Shown here: positions 54,372 to 64,000 of the stretch, in pieces
How the letters are laid out: every line of letters starts with the position of its first letter
Position numbering within the stretch: position 1 is the first letter of the stretch
Assembly (NCBI GenBank): GCA_963682055.1
Contig: OY821741.1
Span: forward strand, 18,095,211 to 18,159,210
Direction of reading: 5' to 3'
Source: Primula veris
Lineage: Eukaryota; Streptophyta; Magnoliopsida; Ericales; Primulaceae
Length of the DNA: 64,000 nt
Made by a program: the position numbers and the translations under genes
The notes under the pieces: model-generated
Told to the model about the DNA's origin: nothing
The model's database searches: none
The model's input: the letters and a program-made list of their open reading frames with translations, nothing else

Positions 54372-54670
54372 TTGTACTTATTTTATTTTCTCCCTTTTTT
54401 TTCCATTGGTATTTTTATTTTAATATAAATAATGGAAAAAACCAATATTTTAGTAGGAGAAACATTAAGGTGTCTGAAGTGACATGAGTGGTACATCTTC
54501 ATAAGTGGTTTTTTAAAACATTAGAATGTCTATAAAAGGCAAATGACTAGCTAATCATACTTTCTCAAAAAGGGGCCGCAAAGTAAAACCGCAGCCATAC
54601 AATTATATGACCTGCATGTCGGACACAAAATAAAACAATTACTTTTGAAATATATACTCTCATTTCCTTT
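54372..54670. other. Flank of the duplicated segment, no gene
   Basis: A+T-rich, no recognised feature. Confidence 0.6.
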
Positions 54671-54961
54671 TGTTAAATACGTGCCTAATGGCCAAAATGT
54701 AAAAAATAATATGTATTCCTCATAAGTTCATAGATGTAATTTTTAAGAATACCTCATATAAATTTAACTTTTTTTCAACCTTATTCTTAAAAAATCATAA
54801 CGTAATTTTTTCCCAAAGAAGTGCATTTTCTCTCTGCTTATCTCAAATCCACCACAATGCACCTTGTGAACTGTGTTTTGAAAAACCTAATTTTAATGAT
54901 AAACAAAGTGAATTAATACTAAATATGCTCATTAATAGTTTATAATATATTTTTGAAGTAG

Positions 54962-55931
54962 TGTTGTTTGAAAATAAATGAAGCAAAATCGACCAAGTCT
55001 AGAAACACACCCGTGGGTCTTATAGAATCCATCTGTGGGTCACTGTGGACAGAACAATAATAAAAAAAAATTAGCTACTACCCACAAGTTGTTTAGAAGT
55101 TTAAAATAGCCCACCCAACAATGGGTCAGAAGCCATCTACCAGTGGGTCACAATTCTGTTGAAAAAAACAGATTTATTGCTTATTCGAAATGTGGCTTTA
55201 ACCTATGGATAAAACCCACCACCACTCCAAGTGTTCATAAGGTGGCCAATAGGCATTTGCGGCTACATATACAGCTCTATCTCTCTCCCAAAATCACAAA
55301 TCACAAACCCTAAACTCCATTGAAATTCAATCAATATTTAAGCAAGAAAAGTTTATACAACATATCATTCTCACTTGTATTTATTATATTCTTGAGTGTA
55401 TTCATATAAACACCATGCTAATATTTCTTTGTAAGTGATACACATTTCATTCAAATTTATAGAGCAAGTTACAAGCTCATTTGTGAGCGAGTTATCAGAT
55501 AGAGGTTTTGTAAGCAAGTGTTGGCTTAAAATCTGTAGGTCATTTCATTCAATATACTCATAGAGTGAGGGGAAGCTTAATCATTCCATTAGCTATTTAG
55601 GTTATAATCTTGAAAAGAATATTATAGGAAAATACTCAATAAAGTAAACTTCGAGTAGAGGACGTAAGCGGATTTGTCAAACCTCTATATATCGTGTGTC
55701 AATCTCTATCTCTTCTCTTTAATTTACACTTGCTTATTTATTGATTATTTATTGCCTATCTGATTGTTAGCGTAAAGTATTGTCAAAATTTTATTACCTT
55801 TTAGGAATCGCTTAAGTCTAGTTGACACCAATTTGGTTGATTGTTCGTCTAGTTTTAATTCCGCAAAAATCATACGTAAATTTTATTCACCCCCTCTAAA
55901 GTTTAGCCACTTAGAGGCTGTTAGGTCCAAC
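54962..55931 (+). repeat. LTR fragment or solo LTR related to the Sirevirus-like element (copy A)
   Basis: Reverse-complemented, it begins GTTGGACCTAACAGCCTCTA and shares block after block with the inner element's LTR: AACTTTAGAGGGGGTGAATA, a TTTACGTATGATTTTTGCGG phrase, CAATAAATAATCAATAAATA, a TATAGAGGTTTGACAAA phrase, CACTCTATGAGTAT, and ACTCGCTCACAAATGAG. No internal Sirevirus sequence flanks it, so a solo LTR is likely. The ends are approximate and no matching 5-bp duplication was found. Confidence 0.7.
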
Positions 55932-56445
55932 TTTACCCACTAAATGGCCAACTTATTTGTCATTATTGTGGTAATATTATTAGTCTTAATCTTGATATAA
56001 AGTGGTGCTTTTGATCGTTTACGTTAGTGTGTTTCACATATTATTGTCATCTTAGTTACAACTGGACGTTCAACTCAGCTGGTGAAGAAAAATTATAGTT
56101 TAAGTTATAACTCACATATAACTGGATTTATGGCAAGTTTAGTTAAGAAGATTATGTCAAATTATATTTTTCCTCGAAGATTGGTGATGAAAGATTTGGA
56201 CGTGATTTACAAGTTAAATGATTAAATCATAAAATATTCTTAAAAAGATATAGTCAAATCAATTTAGAGGTGAATAAGGAAATATGAAAAAGGAAAGAAT
56301 TTTGAAGACAAATATGGAAATATTTTGGTGACAAGAAAAATACACATCTTGAAGAATTTCAAATTAAGGATATTGTTGTTTATTGGAAGTCAAAGATTGG
56401 AGATAAGAAGATGATTGATAAAAAGAAAAAGGATAAATCAATTAT

Positions 56446-56668
56446 TGTTGTGTGACATATTATCTCGTTATAGATATATATAGAGATATGTATAGATATA
56501 GAGAGATGTATGAGAGAGACAACAACAGAGTCTTTATTAATCAGAATGTATGAATACAAGGGAACCCTAACCTTCTTTATATACTAGAGGTTAGAGTTAT
56601 AAAAGATAGAAAGACCAACTTAGGCCCACTATGAGTAAAGCCCAATAGTCCAATAATATCTTACAACA
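56446..56668 (-). repeat. 3' LTR of minus-strand Copia, copy A (223 bp)
   Basis: On minus, TGTTGTAAGATATTATTGGA...ATGTCACACAACA, the same family as the LTRs at 45433 and 51957. The purine tract CAAAGGGGGAG lies just upstream on minus (about 56669-56680). Confidence 0.9.
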
Positions 56669-58858
56669 CTCCCCCTTTGGACGTCTTGAATTCTTCGTCT
56701 TCATGCAGTCGATCTGAGTCGAGTTCATTCGCAGTGCTAAACACATAAAAACCTTAGGGCCGGAAAACCCAGTGTGGGACAAAACCGGTACCTAGGAGAA
56801 ACTGTGTAGCCGAATGATATAGGCCGAAATATCATGTAAGTAACTAACCACAAAACAGTGTGCCTCATCAAAACCTTGACAGAGCAAACCCAATGGGAAA
56901 ATCTCTGATCGAAGGAAAAAGAGTGCAACACTGGTAGTAGTAGGGCATCAACCACAAAACAGGGGCCTCATCAAAACTTTGCTAGAGTAAACCCAGTGGG
57001 AAAAACATCTAGTAGAAGGACAAAATAGTACACAGTGGTAAGAAGTATACAACAGGATACTCCCCCTAATTTCGGCAATCTTAAGTGTGATATGATGGGA
57101 ACGTGTCTCGCTAAAAACCTTGCCAAGGAAAACCCAGTGGGAAAAAAACCTTGGTCTAAGGATAAAAAGAGTACACGAGCATGCGACTGGATGCTCTCCC
57201 TCACTTGCACACGACAGGATGCGAGAATTTCGACTAAGTAGTAATTAGTGTAATAAGCATTCACCTGGATGTTCCCCCTCACTTGCACACGACTGGGTGC
57301 AATGATTTCATATTCGAATAAAGAGTACGAGCATTCGACTGGATGCCTCATTTATTTGCACACGACTGTATACAAGAAAATATAACGTGGAATAAACCGA
57401 TCATTCGACAGGATGCTCTTAAATTTCATATGTGAAGATTTATTTCGGCAAGAAATGCTAAATAGCATAATCTAGTCATATCTCTCTTGATCGATAACAA
57501 CAAGTTGTCCTCAAATAAGACAAGTGTTTTATCTGTATTGTGAGACAGAGCATATGTAATTCAAATATGGCTAATACGAGCTCGAAGCCATATACACTCC
57601 CTGGTCGTCTCATAGAGCACGGGTAGATCAGAGTGATTCGTTTGGAGTCATTCCAAGACCTCCAAAATATTGCCTTATTCCTAATGGTAAAGACAGACCA
57701 TGTTAGGAATATCCCTTATGCGGGTCTGATAAGTAACCGGCATCGGTATAACCGAAAAAGGGTTACGTTAATTCGAGTACCGAAGGGGGTAGGTACAATC
57801 GATGACGCAAATGGGATAAACTAGCCCACTTCCAAAATTACCATAAGGTAAGGGAATGTGTCTTTAGTACCATTTCGATGGCAGCGTGTTAGCGCGATGC
57901 TGTGTCGAGCTATACCATTCACAGCATACGAGATGTTTGTCCTAGCACATTAGACCAAGTACAATGATGCGCTTATTGTACTTAGATATGAACATGATGG
58001 TTCAATATCTCTTCATCGTCTCATCAGGGACGGACTGAGTCTATATCAATGTCTAGTGATCGAACGATCATGGGAGAATTTGACGACTTAGCGTCATGAT
58101 GACTACAACGTCATAACACCTTCTGGGTGTAGTCTGAATCATGGACTTAGATTCAATCTTTACGAGACTCGATCATCAGGCCGAGTCACTACCGTGTCTT
58201 CCCAAGATCCTTCATCTCGAAGGCAAATCCAAAAAAATGAATCGCGTAATAAAAACACGCAAGGGCATAATACTTGTTCAAGTATCCCAAGCTGGTCAAG
58301 TACTCACTTAGGCGGGTATACCACATCCGCTCGGATTATATTAATCCATATAGTGAACGTCTCATTTAATTGAGATCGTGTTCCGTGGTCAGGAACTACT
58401 TGATTCAAGCATTATGAAGTCACACAGGGACCTTCATCTATATCGCTTTGTCTAAATCCCCATAGAGATAAAACCGTGACCACATTCATGGCTGCATACT
58501 CAGTTTTTCGGAAACTACTAAACTGGTAAAGTTGGGGACTATTATAATGTCCATTACGAGAAATCAACCATCTCGTAATCAATTCCAAGGTGTGAGAGAA
58601 GCCTTACGCTACTAGGCGAGCATTCTACAATCTCATTATTCTCGTCACTTTTCGTTACGAATAACCAAATAAACGAACTCGTTTAACATTGGTGGTGTTG
58701 GAGCTACAGGTCCGAACACACTTTCGCTAAGGAGTCTACTTGGATTGCAAGTTTCCATTAGTCCAGTCTATTCTCCGTTAACTTGAGGCAACGGTACATG
58801 GTTCTCTGTCATAATTTGTTCATATTATCAGTCGTCACCAAATATATGAACAAGTAAT
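56669..58858 (-). pseudogene. 3' part of minus-strand Copia, copy A (reverse transcriptase/RNase H remnant)
   Basis: Collinear, inverted, with 49800-51956 of the third Copia, including the repeated tract motifs and the ATTCGTTTGGAGTCATTCCA segment. Frames of 60-126 codons here are non-functional and differ between copies. It is cut abruptly at 58858. Confidence 0.85.
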
Positions 58859-59000
58859 TTGTTTAAATGTACGGTTTGCATGTATTTTTGCAAACCGTAC
58901 ATTAAATGTACGGTTTGTATGTAATTTCTGTAAACCGTAAATTAAATGTACGGTTTGTGCGTTTTTTCAGAAAAAGTGTAGTATAAAAATCCAACCTCTT
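58859..59000. repeat. Junction spacer with hairpin-forming 40-bp tandem repeats
   Basis: AAATGTACGGTTTG starts units at 58865, 58904 and 58944. Each of the first two contains an inverted partner (GCAAACCGTACATT, GTAAACCGTAAATT). The first unit can form a 15-bp stem with a loop of about 8 bases. The sequence is absent from the ends of both duplicated copies. Confidence 0.9.
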
Positions 59001-59291
59001 TGTTAAATACGTGCCTAATGGCCAAAATGTAAAAAATAATATGTATTCCTCATAAGTTCATAGATGTAATTTTTAAGAATACCTCATATAAATTTAACTT
59101 TTTTTCAACCTTATTCTTAAAAAATCATAACGTAATTTTTTCCCAAAGAAGTGCATTTTCTCTCTGCTTATCTCAAATCCACCACAATGCACCTTGTGAA
59201 CTGTGTTTTGAAAAACCTAATTTTAATGATAAACAAAGTGAATTAATACTAAATATGCTCATTAATAGTTTATAATATATTTTTGAAGTAG

Positions 59292-60260
59292 TGTTGTTTG
59301 AAAATAAATGAAGCAAAATCGACCAAGTCTAGAAACACACCCGTGGGTCTTATAGAATCCATCTGTGGGTCACTGTGGACAGAACAATAATAAAAAAAAA
59401 TTAGCTACTACCCACAAGTTGTTTAGAAGTTTAAAATAGCCCACCCAACAATGGGTCAAAGCCATCTACCAGTGGGTCACAATTCTGTTGAAAAAAACAG
59501 ATTTATTGCTTATTCGAAATGTGGCTTTAACCTATGGATAAAACCCACCACCACTCCAAGTGTTCATAAGGTGGCCGATAGGCATTTGCGGCTACATATA
59601 CAACTCTATCTCTCTCCTAAAATCACAAATCACAAACCCTAAACTCCATTGAAATTCAATCAATATTTAAGCAAGAAAAGTTTATACAACATATCATTCT
59701 CACTTGTATTTATTATATTCTTGAGTGTATTCATATAAACACCAGGCTAATATTTCTTTGTAAGTGATACACATTTCATTCAAATTTATAGAGCAAGTTA
59801 CAAGCTCATTTGTGAGCGAGTTATCAGATAGAGGTTTTCTAAGCAAGTGCTGGTTTAAAATCTGTAGGTCATTTCATTCAATATACTCATAGAGTGAGGG
59901 GAAGCTTAATCATTCCATTAGCTATTTAGGTTATAATCTTGAAAAGAATATTATAGTAAAATACTCAATAAAGTAAACTTCGAGTAGAGGACGTAAGCGG
60001 ATTTGTCAAACCTCTATATATCGTGTGTCAATCTCTATCTCTTCTCTTTAATTTACACTTGCTTATTTATTGATTATTTATTGCCTATCTGATTGTTAGC
60101 GTAAAGTATTGTCAAAATTTTATTACCTTTTAGGAATCGCTTAAGTCTAGTTGACACCAATTTGGTTGATTGTTCGTCTAGTTTTAATTCCGCAAAAATC
60201 ATACGTAAATTTTATTCACCCCCTCTAAAGTTTAGCCACTTAGAGGCTGTTAGGTCCAAC
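59292..60260 (+). repeat. Sirevirus-related LTR fragment, copy B
   Basis: The duplicate of 54962-55931 with scattered substitutions, for example CTGG for TTGG near 59850. Confidence 0.7.
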
Positions 60261-60774
60261 TTTACCCACTAAATGGCCAACTTATTTGTCATTATTGTGG
60301 TAATATTATTAGTCTTAATCTTGATATAAAGTGGTGCTTTTGATCGTTTACGTTAGTGTGTTTCACATATTATCGTCATCTTAGTTACAACTGGACGTTC
60401 AACTCAGCTGGTGAAGAAAAATTATAGTTTAAGTTATAACTCACATATAACTGGATTTATGGCAAGTTTAGTTAAGAAGATTATGTCAAATTATATTTTT
60501 CCTCGAAGATTGGTGATGAAAGATTTGGACGTGATTTACAAGTTAAATGATTAAATCATAAAATATTCTTAAAAAGATATAGTCAAATCAATTTAGAGGT
60601 GAATAAGGAAATATGAAAAAGGAAAGAATTTTGAAGACAAATATGGAAATATTTTGGTGACAAGAAAAATACACATCTTGAAGAATTTCAAATTAAGGAT
60701 ATTGTTGTTTATTGGAAGTCAAAGATTGGAGATAAGAAGATGATTGATAAAAAGAAAAATGATAAATCAATTAT

Positions 60775-60997
60775 TGTTGTGTGACATATTATCTCGTTAT
60801 AGATATATATAGAGATATGTATAGATATAGAGAGATGTATGAGAGAGACAACAACAGAGTCTTTATTAATCAGAATGTATGAATACAAGGGAACCCTAAC
60901 CTTCTTTATATACTAGAGGTTAGAGTTATATAAGATAGAAAGCCCAACTTAGGCCCACTATGAGTAAAGCCCAATAGTCCAATAATATCTTACAACA
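60775..60997 (-). repeat. 3' LTR of minus-strand Copia, copy B
   Basis: The duplicate of the LTR at 56446-56668, with TGTTGT...ACAACA ends. The purine tract CAAAGGGGGAG follows on the high-coordinate side. Confidence 0.9.
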
Positions 60998-63900
60998 CTC
61001 CCCCTTTGGACGTCTTGAATTCTTCGTCTTCATGCAGTCGATCTGAGTCGAGTTCATTCGCAGTGCTAAACACATAAAAACCTTAGGGCCGGAAAACCCA
61101 GTGTGGGACAAAACCGGTACCTAGGAGAAACTGTGTAGCCGAATGATATAGGCCGAAATATCATGTAAGTAACTAACCACAAAACAGTGTGCCTCATCAA
61201 AACCTTGACAGAGCAAACCCAATGGGAAAATCTCTGATCGAAGGAAAAAGAGTGCAACAGTGGTAGTAGTAGGGGATCAACCACAAAACAGGGGCCTCAT
61301 CAAAACTTTGCTAGAGTAAACCCAGTGGGAAAAACATCTAGTCGAAGGACAAAATAGTACACAGTGGTAAGAAGTATACAACAGGATACTCCCCCTAATT
61401 TCGGCAATCTTAAGTGTGATATGATGGGAACGTGTCTCGCTAAAAACCTTGCCAAGGAAAACCCAGTGGGAAAAAAACCTTGGTCTAAGGATAAAAAGAG
61501 TACACGAGCATGCGACTGGATGCTCCCCCTCACTTGCACACGACAGGATGCGAGAATTTCGACTAAGTAGTAATTAGTGTAATAAGCATTCACCTGGATG
61601 TTCCCCCTCACTTGCACACGACTGGGTGCAATGATTTCATATTCAAATAAAGAGTACGAGCATTCGACTGGATGCCTCATTTATTTGCACACGACTGTAT
61701 ACAAGAAAATATAACGTGGAATAAACCGATCATTCGACAGGATGCTCTTAAATTTCATATGTGAAGATTTATTTCGGCAAGAAATGCTAAATAGCATAAT
61801 CTAGTCATATCTCTCTTGATCGATAACAACAAGTTGTCCTGAAATAAGACAAGTGTTTTATCTGTATTGTGAGACAGAGCATATGTAATTCAAATATGGC
61901 TAATACGAGCTCGAAGCCATATACACTCCCTGGTCGTCTCATAGAGCACGGGTAGATCAGAGTGATTCGTTTGGAGTCATTCCAAGACCTCCAAAATATT
62001 GCCTTATTCCTAATGGTAAAGACAGACCATGTTAGGAATATCCCTTATGCGGGTCTGATAAGTAACCGGCATCGGTATAACCGAAAAAGGGTTACGTTAA
62101 TTCGAGTACCGAAGGGGGTAGGTACAATCGATGACGCAAATGGGATAAACTAGCCCACTTCCAAAATTACCATAAGGTAAGGGAATGTGTCTTTAGTACC
62201 ATTTCGATGGCAGCGTGTTAGCGCGATGCTGTGTCGAGCTATACCATTCACAGCATACGAGATGTTTGTCCTAGCACATTAGACCAAGTACAATGATGCG
62301 CTTATTGTACTTAGATATGAACATGATGGTTCAATATCTCTTCATCGTCTCATCAGGGACGGACTGAGTCTATATCAATGTCTAGTGATCGAACGATCAT
62401 GGGAGAATCTGACGACTTAGCGTCATGATGACTACAACGTCATAACACCTTCTGGGTGTAGTCTGAATCATGGACTTAGATTCAATCTTTACGAGACTCG
62501 ATCATCAGGCCGAGTCACTACCGTGTCTTCCCAAGATCCTTCATCTAGAAGGCAAATCCAAAAAAATGAATCGCGTAATAAAAACACGCAAGGGCATAAT
62601 ACTTGTTCAAGTATCCCAAGCTGGTCAAGTACTCACTTAGGCGGGTATACCACATCCGCTCGGATTATATTAATCCATATAGTGAACGTCTCATTTAATT
62701 GAGATCGTGTTCCGTGGTCAGGAACTACTTGATTCAAGCATTATGAAGTCACACAGGGACCTTCATCTATATCGCTTTGTCTAAATCCCCATAGAGATAA
62801 AACCGTGACCACATTCATGGCTGCATACTCAGTTTTTCGGAAACTACTAAACTGGTAAAGTTGGGGACTATTATAATGTCCATTACGAGAAATCAACCAT
62901 CTCGTAATCAATTCCAAGGTGTGAGAGAAGCCTTACGCTACTAGGCGAGCATTCTACAATCTCATTATTCTCGTCACTTTTCGTTACGAATAACCAAATA
63001 AACGAACTCGTTTAACATTGGTGGTGTTGGAGCTACAGGTCCGAACACACTTTCGCTAAGGAGTCTACTTGGATTGCAAGTTTCCATTAGTCCAGTCTAT
63101 TCTCCGTTAACTTGAGGCAACGGTACACGGTTCTCTGTCATAATTTGTTCATATTATCAGTCGTCACCAAATATATGAACAAGTAATCAATGACAGTCTC
63201 GTTTCGCTTCAATATCGTCTAAGATATCATGATCGACAGATATTTCGAGATTCTTAGGATGAGGAGGAAATCACACATCTCCTTGATCCTTTATAATCTC
63301 GTGCGACAAAGGAGTTTCAGTTCACCACCTCTGGGGCTGAACGAATTAAGAACCGGTCAACTTCCTCATATATTAGGAAGGACGATAGACTGACGGCCGA
63401 CGGCAGCGTCATTTGCTTGGCGGGTTCGGCCAAAGCAACGTGTTACGACAGGAACACGGCGTCCGACAGGGACGTCTATCCTTGCAAGCATTTTGCAGCA
63501 GGTATAAATGATCTCGTGACATCTCATAAAGTCATTAAATGCGTCTGACATTTAGTTAGACTTGAGGGAGTCTATGCACTTACTTATCACTAAGTGCAGT
63601 TTTGGGGATCAAGCTAAGACTGAGTGGGTTATGCCACGTTACTTCACGTCGTTTCTTATCAACGGTAACGTGCAAATCTCCCCCTAACGACGGGGAGAAC
63701 AGTCTTAGCGATGTCACTTTCGCATATCATGCGGTAAAGAGATCGCTTGCCAAGGTTACTCTATCAAATGATAGGTATGAGATTCATAATCGACTTATGT
63801 CCCCTTAAGAGGTCCATATTTTGAACGCTATAGCGGCTCAATCAAAATATTAATTAAGCACTCCAAACACGAGTTAATATGAGACTTCTGGCTCATAACC

Positions 63901-64000
63901 AGTAACCAGCTGGTACGCATATGGTGTTTGAGTGTCTATGGGCCTCATGACGGACCAATGCAGCAAAATAGCATAACCCCACACGGAAATATAAATCTTG
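60998..64000 (-). pseudogene. Minus-strand Copia body, copy B, cut by the window edge
   Basis: Inverted and collinear with the third Copia from about 48950 to 51956. Traces of the integrase C-terminus (AKVTSLR-LFSPSLGGDLH, about 63675-63740 on minus) and reverse transcriptase (FVRK, NNEIV, about 62960) remain. Stops in all frames show it is inactive. Short frames on either strand here are not genes. The 5' LTR would lie beyond base 64000. Confidence 0.85.

Larger units (their letters stand above)
54671..58858. repeat. Segmental duplication, copy A (4.19 kb)
   Basis: From TGTTAAATACGTGCCTAATG to ACAAGTAAT this is nearly identical to 59001-63187, with only scattered single-base differences and 1-bp indels, at an offset of 4,329-4,330 bp. 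It contains a Sirevirus-type LTR fragment and the 3' part of a minus-strand Copia, and breaks off inside that Copia's pol. Confidence 0.95.
59001..63187. repeat. Segmental duplication, copy B
   Basis: Near-identical to 54671-58858. Unlike copy A, the Copia sequence continues past the duplication boundary to the window edge, so copy B holds the more complete arrangement. Confidence 0.95.

Noticed and set aside
57035..57824. Frames of 60-126 codons repeated in both duplicated copies
   Set aside because: They fall in noncoding or decayed 3' Copia sequence. Their repetition comes from the segmental duplication, not selection.

Overview
The window looks like nuclear DNA of a flowering plant, probably a eudicot. 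It is A+T-rich, its genes are split by GT-AG introns, and it is dominated by nested plant transposons (Ty3 and Copia LTR elements, a CACTA element, a Stowaway-like MITE, a LINE-type ORF1 remnant). I see no bacterial operon, CRISPR array, rRNA or convincing tRNA gene. I could not fix the species.

Layout. 1-1829: the 5' end of a Ty3-type element on the minus strand (LTR, primer-binding site, open gag running off the left edge). 1830-5689: gene-free DNA with local tandem repeats. 5690-11898: the one host gene I can support, a class-B DnaJ/HSP40 gene of two coding exons separated by a 4.7 kb intron. A decayed copy of its promoter and first exon lies just upstream. The intron carries a Stowaway-like MITE, a matching empty site in a second copy of the same intron segment, and an element with 88-bp inverted ends. 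11899-16770: gene-poor DNA.

16771-29814: a complete 13.0 kb CACTA transposon with 29-bp terminal inverted repeats and a CAC target duplication. On the minus strand it carries a TNPA-like gene (one premature stop) and a TNPD transposase gene (two in-frame stops and at least one frameshift). It also carries two small intact three-exon genes that I built by splicing: 27032-27919 on plus and 29201-28592 on minus. They converge on each other and repeat the exon phases and the exact 121-nt middle exon of the TNPA-like gene, so they look like miniature TNPA paralogues.

30177-44837: a Copia element (plus strand) whose left LTR was split by a second, 9.7 kb Sirevirus-like Copia (minus strand, 30282-39985, target duplication AATAT). 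The inner element has an intact gag, a broken pol, and an intact 452-codon extra ORF in the env position. That ORF has what looks like its own promoter and an upstream array of CGAYCGGTCG palindromes, which also occur in the LTRs.

45433-52171: a third, heavily decayed Copia element with both LTRs and a TATAT target duplication. 52753-54371: a LINE-type ORF1 remnant. 54671-63187: a near-identical 4.2 kb segmental duplication, each copy holding a Sirevirus-related LTR fragment plus the 3' part of a minus-strand copy of the third Copia family. The copies are separated by a 142-bp spacer of hairpin-forming tandem repeats. The second Copia copy runs off the right edge.

Most of the sequence is therefore transposon. 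The loci most worth following are the two mini-TNPA genes, the env-position ORF with its palindrome array, and the DnaJ gene lacking a G/F region.
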